This document shows, piece by piece, positions 8,601 through 17,213 of a stretch of 33,368 nt of DNA. The notes under the pieces were generated by a model. That model made no database searches. It was not told where the DNA came from and was given only the letters and a program-made list of their open reading frames with translations. The stretch comes from Hyphococcus sp. (GTDB lineage: Bacteria; Pseudomonadota; Alphaproteobacteria; Caulobacterales; Parvularculaceae), in NCBI GenBank assembly GCA_021776415.1, contig JAJFFY010000059.1, positions 1 through 33,368 on the forward strand. The letters are read 5' to 3'. Every line of letters starts with the position of its first letter. The first letter of the stretch is position 1. The position numbers and the translations under genes were made by a program.

Positions 8601-8792
8601 GGCGTCTTGTTCGCTCTATTTGTGACGCTGTTCTTTGTCCCTGCGCTGTATTCAATCGGCGCCGATGTCCGCCGGTTCTTTATCTATGTGACCAAAGGCG
8701 TAAAGCAGCCAAGCTTTGATGAGAGGCTCCAGCCAGGCTTGGCGTCGGAGCCTGGCTTAGTTCCAGCGCCGCAAGCGGCTGCAACGCGTTAG
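5625..8792 (+). CDS. RND superfamily efflux pump, inner-membrane permease (AcrB/MexB-like)
   Basis: A protein of 1055 residues, the standard RND length, with two repeated halves. Each half has one N-terminal membrane helix, a large periplasmic porter region and a bundle of helices. The N-terminus MNGIISWWANNKVAANLLMF is typical of the HAE-1 side group that starts with WW and NxxAANLLM. The TM4 proton-relay pair is present in GVIVDDAIIVGEA (Asp397, Asp398). The TM10 segment reads AAAGVAVNDNLVLIDYINK (Asn924, Asp925, Asn926), where AcrB has the relay lysine in AKNAI, so proton coupling may differ from AcrB. It would export hydrophobic or amphipathic compounds in exchange for protons. It forms an operon with the adaptor gene (8-bp gap). 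The last codons contain a 9-bp inverted repeat (8731-8757) encoding PGLASEPGL. Confidence 0.9.
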   Translation: MNGIISWWANNKVAANLLMFGILIAGAISFMRIERELDPFVEFPGAQVSVQWLGASPQDVEEQIVVRLEEAVSRVTGVDRLWSQASEGLGQLWVIGDDDLDEAKFLQDLKREIDAVSTFPAAAEPAQLRLFRSQDELVRIAVRGDVDERVLKRYADKVRRDIALLPSVPSVELFGMREEEVSIEVSEEALRRYGLTFSDIVAAVRGTSVNISAGNVRTELGDMQLRTRKLADTQADFEKIIIRQLPNGAVVRLSDVAVVQDGFEEVNLLATVNGERTILVQVMSGPKMDVVKISREVAKYLETERPNAPEGISMTVWDDQEEAFSGRIGTISSNFFTGLLLVFITLMLFLRPIIALWVAAGIAVAFAGGVAFLPLVGVSFNMISSFAFLLVIGVIVDDAIIVGEAIHTKVEDGETGVNAAINGTKMVIMPVVFAVLTTMIFFAPWMLVGGGTAEFTRAISLVVILALTFSLVESLLILPAHLSHLKPVSPKNRFIRFQTKIADSVVWFARNIYRPLITAAIKKRYLTAASFVAAMILSIGLISNGIVRTSFMPEVESDQIEITVNLPEGTPYTRTLEVLKQIQIAEKELVEEVNISTDGEGELIENWYTRSRDNQVLALVKLVPPETRTLTAKETAERLRALIGEIPDAETISVEYQGGNNGPPIEYVLNSTSLEDLNVAAEDLMGKLRSFEGVYNVVNDTQSATDEIRFELKPGAEALGVTTADVARQVRQGFYGEEVQRLPRDGQDVRVFVRYPRTDRESLDHLKNMRIRTNDGRELPLYTVADIEFASGITRILRRERQRAVIVSAEVESERIDEIRSALSEDYFTDYDARHPTVTRGNIGRAQGQAEFMAEIGTLGLIAIGVAYFLVAVAFKSYFEPMLILFAAIPFCFTGAVVGHLIMGLSLSLFSYLGIMAAAGVAVNDNLVLIDYINKLREKGMDGAEALVEAGTKRFRPILLTSLTTFVGLLPLMMERSIQAKYLVPVGVGLSFGVLFALFVTLFFVPALYSIGADVRRFFIYVTKGVKQPSFDERLQPGLASEPGLVPAPQAAATR

Positions 8793-8807
8793 CAGTTGCG
8801 CAGGCAG

Positions 8808-8843
8808 TTTCGCTGACGGCCTTGTGGGGGCCAGTCAGCGAAA
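8808..8843 (+). terminator. Hairpin after the RND pump gene, probable terminator
   Basis: TTTCGCTGAC (8808-8817) pairs perfectly with GTCAGCGAAA (8834-8843), with a GGCC/GGCC inner stem. It lies 15 bp after the stop codon of the pump gene. The T-rich stretch that follows (AATTTT) is short, so termination efficiency is uncertain. Confidence 0.5.
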
Positions 8844-8967
8844 GTCAGAATTTTGAAGATTTTCCCGACTTGAGTATGTATGAGCTTGCATGAGGCGGTG
8901 GCTTTGCTCCGAATGCGGGCCCACGTCCACTTTGCAATGGTATAAAAACGATAGGTAATGGACGAAT

Positions 8968-10485
8968 ATGCCAGGATTGACATCTGACGGGGATGAAAGC
9001 GGATCTTCACCGCAGCTTATACCAGTTACCGCCTTCGATTTGGTGGTGTTCGGTGCAGCGGGGGACCTTTCCTTGCGCAAACTGATCCCGTCTCTTTTTC
9101 ACCGTTGGCGCGATAATCAAATCCCGTCCGAGTCCAAAATTATTGGCATTTCACGTACGAAGCTGGACGATGAGGGTTTTCGTGCACTGGCATTGGCCAG
9201 TTTTGAAAAATTTCATCCCAGCGAGGCGGTTGATGCGGGCGAATGGAAAGCGTTTGCAAGCCAGCTTTTCTACGCCCAAATCGATGCGGCCGATACTGAG
9301 GCGGATTGGTCTGGGCTGACCGCCCGGCTGGCAGGCGGTGACGCCAAACAACGGATTTTCTATCTTGCTCTGCCGCCCGGGCTCTATGGCGCGGTCAGCG
9401 CCAACCTTGCCAGTGCGGGGCTGAAGTCGCCAGGCGCGCGGATTGTGCTTGAAAAACCGATTGGCCGCGATCTCGCTAGCGCCACCGAAATCAATGAAGC
9501 GGTGGGGGCGGTGTTTGAGGAAGACGCGATCTTTCGCATCGACCATTATCTCGGCAAGGAAACGGTTCAAAATCTGATTGTTCTGCGGTTTATGAATTCC
9601 TTGTTCGATCCGGTATGGAACGCCAATGCGATTGACCATGTCGAGATTACGGTGGCCGAATCGATCGGCGCTGGCGGGCGTGCGGGTTATTACGACACCG
9701 CCGGCGCGCTTCGCGACATGGTGCAAAACCACCTGTTGCAGCTCTTGTGTCTGGTGGCGATGGAGCCGCCGCTTGATCTGGAGCCGGACACGGTGCGCGA
9801 TGAAAAGATCAAAGTGCTTCGGGCGCTGAGGCCAATTACAGCGAAAAACGCTCGCCAGGCGACAGTGCGCGGTCAATATGGCGAAGGCGCTGCGGATGGC
9901 GAGGCGGTGCCCGGTTACGGCGACGAACTTGGCGCGAACAGCGACACCGAAACCTTTGTCGCGATTAAAGCCAATATCGATAATTGGCGGTGGAAGGGCG
10001 CGCCGTTTTATCTCCGCACCGGTAAACGTATGAAAGACCGCCGCTCGGAGATTATTATTCAATTCAAGGAAGTGGCGCATGCTCTGGCGAGCAATGGAAC
10101 AGAGGGTTTGGCGCCGACACGGCTGGTGATCAGACTTCAGCCTGACGAGGGCGTGCGGCTGCTTCTGGTCACTAAGGACCCCGGCCCCGGCGGCATGCGG
10201 CTGCGTTATATGCCGCTCAATTTAAGCTACGCTGATGCTTTTTCGGCGCGTTATCCGGACGCTTATGAGCGTTTGTTGATGGCTGTGGTGCGCGGAGATC
10301 TCGGCCTGTTTATGCGCCGCGATGAAGTCGAGGCGGCGTGGCGCTGGGTTGATGGTATTTTAGCGGCCTGGCAGATGGACAAGATATCAGTCCATAAATA
10401 TGCAGCAGGTACGGATGGGCCGGTCCAGTCGGCAATGCTGATGGACCGTGATGGGCGCGAGTGGTTTGATGGTGCGAGCAATTGA
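8968..10485 (+). CDS. zwf: Glucose-6-phosphate 1-dehydrogenase
   Basis: A protein of 505 residues, normal for the family. It catalyses glucose-6-phosphate + NAD(P)+ to 6-phosphogluconolactone, the entry to the Entner-Doudoroff route. Visible features are the nucleotide-binding start DLVVFGAAGDLSLRKLIPSL (residues 25-44), IVLEKPIGRDL, the active-site signature RIDHYLGKE (190-198, with Asp192-His193), DMVQNHLLQLLCL and the substrate-end segment GAPFYLRTGKRM. About 24 extra residues precede the nucleotide fold. The ATG at 8968 has only a weak ribosome site, so a shorter start cannot be excluded, but no better one is seen. It is the first gene of zwf-pgl-edd-eda, and pgl overlaps its end. A 175-bp gap with a terminator-like hairpin separates it from the RND operon. 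Confidence 0.95.
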   Translation: MPGLTSDGDESGSSPQLIPVTAFDLVVFGAAGDLSLRKLIPSLFHRWRDNQIPSESKIIGISRTKLDDEGFRALALASFEKFHPSEAVDAGEWKAFASQLFYAQIDAADTEADWSGLTARLAGGDAKQRIFYLALPPGLYGAVSANLASAGLKSPGARIVLEKPIGRDLASATEINEAVGAVFEEDAIFRIDHYLGKETVQNLIVLRFMNSLFDPVWNANAIDHVEITVAESIGAGGRAGYYDTAGALRDMVQNHLLQLLCLVAMEPPLDLEPDTVRDEKIKVLRALRPITAKNARQATVRGQYGEGAADGEAVPGYGDELGANSDTETFVAIKANIDNWRWKGAPFYLRTGKRMKDRRSEIIIQFKEVAHALASNGTEGLAPTRLVIRLQPDEGVRLLLVTKDPGPGGMRLRYMPLNLSYADAFSARYPDAYERLLMAVVRGDLGLFMRRDEVEAAWRWVDGILAAWQMDKISVHKYAAGTDGPVQSAMLMDRDGREWFDGASN

Positions 10486-11179
10486 TGTCATTGAATTTGC
10501 GCGCCCGCAGCATATGGCAGAGCGGCTTGCAGATGTCGTTACGGCAAACCTTGTTGGCGCAATAGCACAACATGGTGCGGCCGGACTGGCTGTCTCCGGC
10601 GGATCGACGCCTGCAGGGCTATATAAAATCATGTCACAGCGCGCCCTTGCGTGGCCAAAAGTAACCGCGACACTGGTTGATGAACGCTGGGTCCCGCCGG
10701 GCGTGGATGGGTCCAATGAGAAATTTGTGCGCGGCGCGCTTGGCGTTAACGCTGCGAAGGCGATCAATATTGTCGGCATGTGGCGGGACGCGCTAACGCA
10801 TTCGGAGGCGGAGACGCAAATCGATACAGAGTTGAAAAACCAGACGCGCCCGTTTGCCGCGGTAATATTGGGCATGGGTAATGACGGTCATACCGCATCA
10901 TGGTTTCCACATGCGCAAGGGCTGGAGACTGCGTTGCAGTCAGATAAACGCGCCTGCGCAGTGACGGCAAAACCGAGTGATGTGGTTGGCGTTCATCGCG
11001 AACGGATGACCATGACGCTTGCCGCCATTGAAGATGCGCGATTTATTTGTTTGTTATTGTCCGGCGCGAAAAAACGCACAGTTTTTGAACAAGCCTGCAG
11101 TGATGGCCCGGTGGAGGAGATGCCGGTGCGGGCAATTTTGGATCGCCGGCCAGATATCTGGGTTTGCTGGTCGCCATAA
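10469..11179 (+). CDS. pgl: 6-phosphogluconolactonase
   Basis: This DevB-type hydrolase opens 6-phosphogluconolactone to 6-phosphogluconate, the second step of the operon. Family motifs seen: [16 protein letters not shown] (phosphate-binding loop), [20 protein letters not shown] and [15 protein letters not shown]. The start at 10469 ([13 protein letters not shown]) overlaps the end of zwf by 17 bp and gives a 236-residue protein of normal length. ATGs at 10448 and 10451 are in frame but have no ribosome site and would add residues not usual for the family. The tight overlap suggests translational coupling with zwf. Confidence 0.9.
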   Translation: MVRAIDVIEFARPQHMAERLADVVTANLVGAIAQHGAAGLAVSGGSTPAGLYKIMSQRALAWPKVTATLVDERWVPPGVDGSNEKFVRGALGVNAAKAINIVGMWRDALTHSEAETQIDTELKNQTRPFAAVILGMGNDGHTASWFPHAQGLETALQSDKRACAVTAKPSDVVGVHRERMTMTLAAIEDARFICLLLSGAKKRTVFEQACSDGPVEEMPVRAILDRRPDIWVCWSP

Positions 11180-11192
11180 GGAGAAGACCTTG

Positions 11193-13034
11193 GTGCAAAT
11201 AAACGACAGTCTTGCCCGTGTGACGGACCGTGTTCGTGAGCGGAGCAATAAAACCCGCCGGGCCTATCTTGCACAAATGCGCGCAGCGGCGTCTTCTGGA
11301 CCGCATCGCTCATCGGTTTCGTGCGGTAATCTTGCACATGCCGCTGCGGCCTGTCCTGCCGGAGACAAAAAACTTATCGCTAAAGGCGGCGGGCCAAATG
11401 TTGCTATTGTCACTGCCTATAACGACATGCTGTCGGCGCATCAGCCTTTGGGCGGCTATCCGGATATTATCAAACAGACGCTGCACGAAATTGGCGCCAC
11501 GGCACAGATTGCCGGCGGCGTTCCGGCGATGTGCGACGGTGTTACGCAAGGCCAGCCTGGTATGGATCTGTCGCTGTTTTCCCGCGATGTGATCGCCATG
11601 GCGACGGCGGTGTCCCTGTCGCACAATGTCTTTGACGCCGGCCTGATGCTTGGCGTTTGCGACAAGATCGTACCCGGATTGTTTATCGGCGCTGCGCGGT
11701 TCGGGCATTTGCCGATCATGTTTCTGCCGGCGGGGCCGATGAGTTCCGGGCTGCCAAATGATGAAAAGGCGAGGGTGCGCCAGCTATATGCCGAAGGCAA
11801 GGTCGGGCGCGACGAGCTATTGAAAGCGGAAAGCGAAAGCTATCATTCACCTGGCACTTGTACATTTTACGGCACCGCCAATTCCAACCAAATGTTGATG
11901 GAGGTGATGGGACTGCATCTGCCGGGCTCGGCGTTTGTCCATCCAGGCACGCCACTGCGTGAGGAGATCGTCAGGCAAACCGCGCGCCGCGTCGCCGCGA
12001 CGACGGCGCTCGGGGACGACTATATCGCATTTTGTGACATCATAGATGAGCGCGCAATCGTCAACGCCGTTGTCGGACTGCATGCGACCGGCGGTTCGAC
12101 CAACCACACAATCCATTTGATCGCTATGGCGCGGGCGGCGGGGATCATCATCGACTGGAATGATTTCAGCGAACTTTCAGCGGCAACGCCGCTGCTTGCG
12201 CGGATATATCCGAACGGGCCGGCGGATGTGAACCATTTTCAGGCCGCCGGTGGTCTCGGATTTATCATCCGTGAGCTGATTGATGCAGGCCTTCTTCATG
12301 GCGACGTCAAAACCGTGATGGGCGAGGGGCTTGGCGCCTTTACGGCGGCGCCATCGCTCGACGGTGGTGCATTGTCATGGCGTGCGCCGCCAAAAACATC
12401 TGGCGACGAGACCGTCTTGCGCCCCGCATCCGACCCGGTCTCGCCTACGGGCGGGCTGGAGTTGGTCAAAGGCAATATTGGCCGCGCTATCATCAAAGTA
12501 TCGGCGGTAAAACCTGAACAGTGCGTTGTCGAAGCGCCGGCCATTGTGTTCCGCTCCCAGCAGGAGCTGATGGATCGGTTTAAAGCCGGAGCGCTCAACC
12601 GAGACTTTGTCGCTGTCCTGCCATTCCAGGGGCCAAAAGCCAATGGTATGCCGGAACTTCACAAATTAACGCCGCCGCTGGGGGTTCTTCAAAACAAGGG
12701 CTTCAAAGTTATGTTGATCACAGACGGCCGGATGTCCGGCGCCAGCGGCAAGGTGCCCGCGGCAATTCATCTGACGCCGGAAGCGCATGACGGCGGGGTG
12801 ATTGGCAAAATCCGCGATGGCGACTTAATTCGCCTCGATGCGGAAAGCGGTGTTCTCGAGCTCGATGTCAGCAATGATGAGTTGAGCGCGCGTGCGCCAA
12901 TGACGGCTGATCTGGACAGAGATCGCTGGGGATCGGGGCGTGAGCTTTTTGCCGGTTTGCGCGGGGCGGTCTCAGGCGCTGAAGACGGCGCGATGACATT
13001 TGCCCTTGAAGAAAAGAAATTGCTGAAGGAATGA
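11193..13034 (+). CDS. edd: Phosphogluconate dehydratase
   Basis: This 4Fe-4S enzyme of the IlvD/Edd family dehydrates 6-phosphogluconate to KDPG. With the GTG start at 11193 it has 613 residues, close to the family norm. Visible signatures are [67 protein letters not shown] and [20 protein letters not shown] (with the cysteines that hold the cluster), then [20 protein letters not shown] near the C-terminus. The ribosome site AAGGAG (11178-11183) overlaps the pgl stop codon. It sits 9 nt before GTG 11193 and 6 nt before an in-frame TTG at 11190, so either could be used. The open frame continues much further upstream, but inside pgl and without family similarity. It is 4 bp from eda. Confidence 0.95.
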   Translation: MQINDSLARVTDRVRERSNKTRRAYLAQMRAAASSGPHRSSVSCGNLAHAAAACPAGDKKLIAKGGGPNVAIVTAYNDMLSAHQPLGGYPDIIKQTLHEIGATAQIAGGVPAMCDGVTQGQPGMDLSLFSRDVIAMATAVSLSHNVFDAGLMLGVCDKIVPGLFIGAARFGHLPIMFLPAGPMSSGLPNDEKARVRQLYAEGKVGRDELLKAESESYHSPGTCTFYGTANSNQMLMEVMGLHLPGSAFVHPGTPLREEIVRQTARRVAATTALGDDYIAFCDIIDERAIVNAVVGLHATGGSTNHTIHLIAMARAAGIIIDWNDFSELSAATPLLARIYPNGPADVNHFQAAGGLGFIIRELIDAGLLHGDVKTVMGEGLGAFTAAPSLDGGALSWRAPPKTSGDETVLRPASDPVSPTGGLELVKGNIGRAIIKVSAVKPEQCVVEAPAIVFRSQQELMDRFKAGALNRDFVAVLPFQGPKANGMPELHKLTPPLGVLQNKGFKVMLITDGRMSGASGKVPAAIHLTPEAHDGGVIGKIRDGDLIRLDAESGVLELDVSNDELSARAPMTADLDRDRWGSGRELFAGLRGAVSGAEDGAMTFALEEKKLLKE

Positions 13035-13038
13035 CAAT

Positions 13039-13662
13039 ATGAAAATTGAAGATATTGTTGAAGTGGCGAGCGTCATTCCGGTGCTTGAGGTGGAGGATAT
13101 GGGTGCGGCGGTCCCGCTGGCGACCGCGCTGGCAAAGGGCGGGCTGCACGTTATTGAAATGACCCTGCGCACGTCCGCGGCGATCGATGCGCTTGTCGCG
13201 ATGAAGCGTGCGGCGCCGGAGTTAATCATTGGTATGGGAACGATCAGAACGAGCGATGATATTGCTCGCTCAAAACGCGCCGGCGCTGACTTTCTGGTCT
13301 CGCCCGGGGCGGGCCCCAGGCTTCTGGCGGCGCTCGGCGAGTGCGGCCTGTCGGCTTTGCCGGGGGTTGCAACGGCAAGCGAGGCAATGGCGGCGCGCGA
13401 AGCCGGTTTTGAGGTGATGAAGTTTTTCCCTGCGGAACCGGCCGGCGGCGTTAAGTATCTAAAGTCGTTGGCGGGACCGCTTCCCGATATTTTATTTTGC
13501 CCGACCGGCGGCATTAGCGCCGAGCGAGCGCCGGATTATCTGGCATTGCCAAATGTCGCTTGTGTCGGCGGTTCATGGATCGCCACGAAAAACATGATCG
13601 CAAAAGGCGAATGGGACATGATAGAAGAAAACGCCAGGCGCGCTGCGGCAATCAAAGTCTAA
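13039..13662 (+). CDS. eda: 2-dehydro-3-deoxy-6-phosphogluconate (KDPG) aldolase
   Basis: This enzyme cleaves KDPG into pyruvate and glyceraldehyde-3-phosphate and completes the Entner-Doudoroff pathway encoded by this operon. It has 207 residues and a single TIM-barrel trimer fold. The catalytic Glu is in HVIEMTLRTSAA (Glu40). The Schiff-base Lys is in FEVMKFFPAEPAGG (Lys128), preceded by LPGVATASEAMAAREAGF. The phosphate-binding segment is FCPTGGISAERAPDYL. The gene lies 4 bp after edd and is presumably co-transcribed. It converges on the deaminase gene, with 6 bp between the two stop codons and no visible terminator. Confidence 0.95.
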   Translation: MKIEDIVEVASVIPVLEVEDMGAAVPLATALAKGGLHVIEMTLRTSAAIDALVAMKRAAPELIIGMGTIRTSDDIARSKRAGADFLVSPGAGPRLLAALGECGLSALPGVATASEAMAAREAGFEVMKFFPAEPAGGVKYLKSLAGPLPDILFCPTGGISAERAPDYLALPNVACVGGSWIATKNMIAKGEWDMIEENARRAAAIKV

Positions 13663-13668
13663 TTGCGG

Positions 13669-14115
13669 CTATTCCATAATATCTTCGTTCCACAAATCAG
13701 CGTTGTCGGCGATGAACTCTCGCATCAGTGCGATGGAGCCATCATGCGCTGCATCAATAACCTCGACGCCATGCTCACGCAGAAAACCCTCGTTGCCGCC
13801 AAAATTTTGCGTATCGTTGATTACGAGCCGCGGGATTTTAAACTGAACAATGGTCCCCGAGCACATCATGCACGGAGATAGCGACGTATATAGTGTCGTA
13901 TCCTTATAGGTGGTTTGCCGCCCGGCCTTTCGCAGGCAATCCATTTCGCCATGGGCGATCGGGTCGCTTTGCTGGACCCTTTGGTTGTGACCGCAAGCCA
14001 AAACCGTCTCGCCGCGCGCCAGCACCGCGCCGATCGGTAGGCCGCCCGCATCAGCACTCTTTTTTGCCTCCGCAAAAGCTAGCTCAATAAGTTTCCGGTC
14101 CGGTTCGTTCGTCAT
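13669..14115 (-). CDS. Cytosine deaminase, yeast Fcy1-like (CMP/dCMP deaminase fold)
   Basis: A zinc enzyme of 148 residues. Ligand and catalytic motifs are AHGEMD (His55, proton-shuttle Glu57) and SLSPCMMCSG (Cys82, Cys85). Beyond these it resembles yeast cytosine deaminase more than bacterial TadA: GGLPIGAVL near residue 24, YKDTTLYTSLSPCMMCSG, KIPRLVINDTQNFGGNEGFL with REHGVEVI, and a C-terminus ending DLWNEDIME, much like the yeast WFEDIGE end that closes the active site. The inferred reaction is cytosine to uracil plus ammonia. It starts at ATG 14115 after a GGAGA ribosome site and is divergent from upp, whose product would convert the uracil to UMP. Guanine deaminase or TadA-like activity is a weaker alternative. 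Confidence 0.8.
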   Translation of the reverse strand: MTNEPDRKLIELAFAEAKKSADAGGLPIGAVLARGETVLACGHNQRVQQSDPIAHGEMDCLRKAGRQTTYKDTTLYTSLSPCMMCSGTIVQFKIPRLVINDTQNFGGNEGFLREHGVEVIDAAHDGSIALMREFIADNADLWNEDIME

Positions 14116-14233
14116 TTAGACGGTCTCCCGATTTTCATCACCTGGTTTTTGCCAGGTTTGGCGTCATGGACTTTATGAGGCTTATCCCCGATAACAAGAA
14201 CAATCATCACACCGGCTATTTATCGAGCATTTT

Positions 14234-14869
14234 ATGTCTGCATCCTTCACGCTTGTCGATCACCCCTTAATCCAACACAAGCTCACTATTCTGCGCCAGA
14301 AGGACACGCCGACGGCGCTCTTCCGGCAACTCCTGCGCGAGATTGCCTTAGTCCTTGGCTGCGAAGTCACTAAGGATATGGAACTCGGCGAGGTTGAAAT
14401 CGAAACTCCGCTGGAGCGCGGCCTTTTTCCTTATCTTGAAGGTAAAAAGCTCTGTATCGTATCGATCCTGCGGGCGGGGAACGGGTTGATCGATGGTCTC
14501 CTCGATCTGGTCCCGTCTGCGCGTGTCGGCCATATCGGCATGTATCGTGATCCGGAGACGTTGCATCCCGTGCAGTATTATTTCAAGACGCCGGATGCGC
14601 TTGGAGAGCGGCTTGTAGTGATGGTCGACCCGATGTTGGCGACTGCAAACACCGCGATTGCAGCAGCGACGGCGCTTAAGGAAAAAGGCGCGCGCAAGCT
14701 GAAATTTATGTGCTTGCTGGCGGCGCCGGAAGGGGTTGAGGCGTTCTCAAAAGCCCATCCTGATATTCCGGTGGTGTGCGCGGCATTAGATCGCGAGCTG
14801 AACGATCACGGCTATATCCTGCCGGGGCTTGGCGATGCCGGCGACCGCATGTACGGGACGAAAAATTAA
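14234..14869 (+). CDS. upp: Uracil phosphoribosyltransferase
   Basis: A 211-residue cytosolic enzyme that makes UMP from uracil and PRPP. Signatures: [16 protein letters not shown] at the N-terminus, [18 protein letters not shown], the PRPP-binding loop [11 protein letters not shown] (residues 131-141) and the uracil-binding C-terminus [18 protein letters not shown]. One small variation is ATANTA, where most bacteria have ATGGS/TA. It is divergent from the Fcy1-like deaminase across a 118-bp region that must hold both promoters. A small ACCTGG/CCAGGT hairpin (14140-14157) is the only structure I see there. The gene ends 6 bp from the convergent DsbA-like gene. Confidence 0.95.
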   Translation: MSASFTLVDHPLIQHKLTILRQKDTPTALFRQLLREIALVLGCEVTKDMELGEVEIETPLERGLFPYLEGKKLCIVSILRAGNGLIDGLLDLVPSARVGHIGMYRDPETLHPVQYYFKTPDALGERLVVMVDPMLATANTAIAAATALKEKGARKLKFMCLLAAPEGVEAFSKAHPDIPVVCAALDRELNDHGYILPGLGDAGDRMYGTKN

Positions 14870-14875
14870 GCCGTA

Positions 14876-15703
14876 TTATTTTTTAGCGGCCTGTTTGGCG
14901 GCGTCGATTTTTTCGATCAATTCTTCAGGGCGAAAGCCGGTGACGACGTCGACATAGGACCCGTCGAGGCTCGCGATAATAAACGCCGGCGTACCGTCAA
15001 TGCCCATTGCCGCCGCCAGATTGTGGGTTTCCACAATCGCGTTAGAGATCTCCGCTTTTGTCCGGGATATCTTCAGTTTGTTGACGTCTATGCCTTGTTT
15101 TTTGGCCAGGCTGTGTATGCGTTCCTTGGTGAGGACGCCCTTGGCGTCCATCATTGCAAAATGCAGCGGCAGGAATTTATTCTGGTCGCGCGCCGCCAGC
15201 GATATTTCGGCGGCGTAATTCGATTCTTCTCTCAAAATAGGCAGCTCACGGAACACAACCTTAACGGATGCGTCCTTTGCGGTGATTTCTTTGATCAGCG
15301 GCGTCGCGCGTTTGCAGAATGTGCAGTGATAGTCAAACATCTCGATCACTACGACTTTCGCCTTTTTCGGATTTTTACCGGTGATGAACCCATGCGCTGG
15401 ATTGAGGAAAGCGGAAAGGTTTGCCGCAGCTGTCTCTTTGGCAAGTGCTGCACTACGCTGGCGCTCACGCGCGCTATATTCATTGACCGCCTCGATAATC
15501 ACTTCCGGGTTGGTCATCAAATAGTCGCGCACCAACGTGCGGATTTCATCTTCTTGAAGGTCGGAAAATGAAGTCGAAATGTGTGACGGTGCTTTTGACT
15601 GTGTTGGCTCTTCCTCAGCGGACGAATATGCAATCACGCTGACGCCCAGCGCAAATGCGCCGATGAGAGCGGCTCCTATGCCGAGTTTAGTGTACAAAGT
15701 CAT
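14876..15703 (-). CDS. DsbA/Com1-family periplasmic thiol-disulfide oxidoreductase
   Basis: A protein of 275 residues with an N-terminal membrane anchor or signal (residues 7-27, LGIGAALIGAFALGVSVIAY). A helical region (about 48-100) rich in charged residues follows, of the type that mediates oligomerisation in Com1/ScsC-like proteins. The thioredoxin fold follows, with active site FDYHCTFCKRA (Cys127, Cys130) and the cis-Pro loop GIDGTPAFIIASLDG. It would form or isomerise disulfides in exported proteins. The CTFC dipeptide (Thr-Phe) is not the CPHC of E. coli DsbA. Downstream of the M48 protease gene on the same strand (55 bp), it may be co-transcribed with it. The partner reductant or oxidant is not in the window. 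Confidence 0.85.
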   Translation of the reverse strand: MTLYTKLGIGAALIGAFALGVSVIAYSSAEEEPTQSKAPSHISTSFSDLQEDEIRTLVRDYLMTNPEVIIEAVNEYSARERQRSAALAKETAAANLSAFLNPAHGFITGKNPKKAKVVVIEMFDYHCTFCKRATPLIKEITAKDASVKVVFRELPILREESNYAAEISLAARDQNKFLPLHFAMMDAKGVLTKERIHSLAKKQGIDVNKLKISRTKAEISNAIVETHNLAAAMGIDGTPAFIIASLDGSYVDVVTGFRPEELIEKIDAAKQAAKK

Positions 15704-15758
15704 ACCTGTCTCCGATGCTCCCTTTGGGAGTTAATTTGCGACTTGAAACGCATTAATA

Positions 15759-17213
15759 TCAAAATCCCTGTGGGCCGACAAAGGCCGGGTCTGGCACATC
15801 GGGCCCGCGCTTTTCGCCGCCATTAGGCTCACTTGGCGCCGGGGCTTCCTCTTCTTCGATGCCTCCTGGCAATGGCAGGCCGCCGCCTTCTGGTTGGGTA
15901 GCGAGAATAATGTCGGCGGCTTGGCGCCATTCCGGCGTTCCGCGTCGCAACTTGCTAATCGCGCGCCTGGCGAACTGATTGGCGTCGGGCTCTGCGCCGG
16001 CATAGTAGCGCGACTCCGCGGTCGCCAATTGAGCTAGTGTTTCGTTGTCCATAGCGCCATAGGCTCTGGCAAGCTCGAACCATCCGAAACTATTGTCGGA
16101 TTCTAACAACAGCGCGCGCTTGAATTCCTGCACGGCTTCTTCTCTCTCGCCATATTCGCCAGAGGCGAGGAGCGCGCGGCCAAGATTGATCCGCAACAAA
16201 GCGTTATCCGTCAAAAGTTTCGTTGCGCGTCGATGCGGGCCGATCGCCTCGTTTGCGCGGCCGAATTCAAACAACATTTGGCCTTCCAGCTCATGGAAAT
16301 AGGCGTTGTCTGGCTGCGCGGCGGTGAGTTTGCGGATTTCACTGAGCCCTTTGTCGATTTGTGCAGTACGGTAATAGGCAACCGCGCGAGCATACTGGGC
16401 GGGCCCAGATTGATCCGTAAGCGGATATGTTCGTAAGGTTACATTCGGGTCATGCAAAAATCCATAGATTTTGGCCTGAATGTAATGCAGGCGTTCAATC
16501 TCTTCCGGACTGTCTTCGCTGTCATAATAGGGTGAGGATAGCGTGCGCTGCTGAAGTGCGGTCAGGCGTTCATTCGCCATCGGGTGAGACTGATAATAGG
16601 GGTTGATCCGGGTTCCACGAATGATCTGAGAGTTGCGCATTTTCCGCCAGATTTCGAGCGCGCCCTTGCTCGAGTGGCCGAGTTTGTCGAGATAGGTGAT
16701 TGATGCCTGATCTGCTGTGGATTCCTGACCGCGGCTGTAGCTCAGAAAATTGGCCTGTCCGATTGTTTGCCCCAGACCTAATATGCCGATGCCGGCGTCT
16801 GGCGCGCCGGCGGCGATTGCGGCGCCGGCGAGAATGAGGCTTAACAGCATTGGCCGCGTGGCGGCGGCGATGGCGTCGCCCGTACGTGCGGAATGCCCGC
16901 CGGCAAGGTGGCCGGCTTCGTGCGCGATCACCGCCTCAATCTGGTTCGGCGTTTCGGCAATCGTCAATAGGCCGGTATTGACGCCCATATAACGCCCGCC
17001 CGCGAAGGCGTTAAACGAGCCGTCATTGACGACGATAATTTGAATGGAGTCTTCCGGAAGTCCGGCGACGCGGAAAATGGGCCGTGCATAATCGTCGAGA
17101 AATATTTCGATTTCCGCGTCCCGCAACGTCCGCAAGCCCTGGGCCTGGGCCAGTGACCCGCTGAGGGCGACGGTTGCAGCGGCAATCGAAAGAAGTGTTT
17201 TACGCAAGGACAT
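15759..17213 (-). CDS. M48-family periplasmic metalloprotease with TPR repeats (BepA/YfgC-like)
   Basis: A protein of 484 residues from ATG 17213 (the frame opens 15 nt earlier at a TTG, but GGGAG is placed for the ATG). A Sec signal (MSLRKTLLSIAAATVALSGS, cut after AQA) leads to the Zn-protease domain: AVIAHEAGHLAGGH (His98, Glu99, His102), with the third ligand Glu expected in YSRGQESTADQAS. The substrate-side segment NPYYQSHPMANERLTALQ is typical of BepA. From about residue 270 to 420 come TPR-like helical repeats (PAQYARAVAYYRTAQIDKGL, DNALLRINLGRALLASGEYG). The C-terminus is Pro/Glu/Gly-rich and disordered. The family degrades or chaperones misassembled outer-membrane proteins. That role is inferred from architecture. 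Confidence 0.88.
   Translation of the reverse strand: MSLRKTLLSIAAATVALSGSLAQAQGLRTLRDAEIEIFLDDYARPIFRVAGLPEDSIQIIVVNDGSFNAFAGGRYMGVNTGLLTIAETPNQIEAVIAHEAGHLAGGHSARTGDAIAAATRPMLLSLILAGAAIAAGAPDAGIGILGLGQTIGQANFLSYSRGQESTADQASITYLDKLGHSSKGALEIWRKMRNSQIIRGTRINPYYQSHPMANERLTALQQRTLSSPYYDSEDSPEEIERLHYIQAKIYGFLHDPNVTLRTYPLTDQSGPAQYARAVAYYRTAQIDKGLSEIRKLTAAQPDNAYFHELEGQMLFEFGRANEAIGPHRRATKLLTDNALLRINLGRALLASGEYGEREEAVQEFKRALLLESDNSFGWFELARAYGAMDNETLAQLATAESRYYAGAEPDANQFARRAISKLRRGTPEWRQAADIILATQPEGGGLPLPGGIEEEEAPAPSEPNGGEKRGPDVPDPAFVGPQGF

Noticed and set aside
8731..8757. 9-bp inverted repeat at the end of the RND gene
   Set aside because: It is inside the coding frame and encodes a tandem PGL motif. 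The hairpin after the stop codon (8808-8843) is the better terminator candidate.
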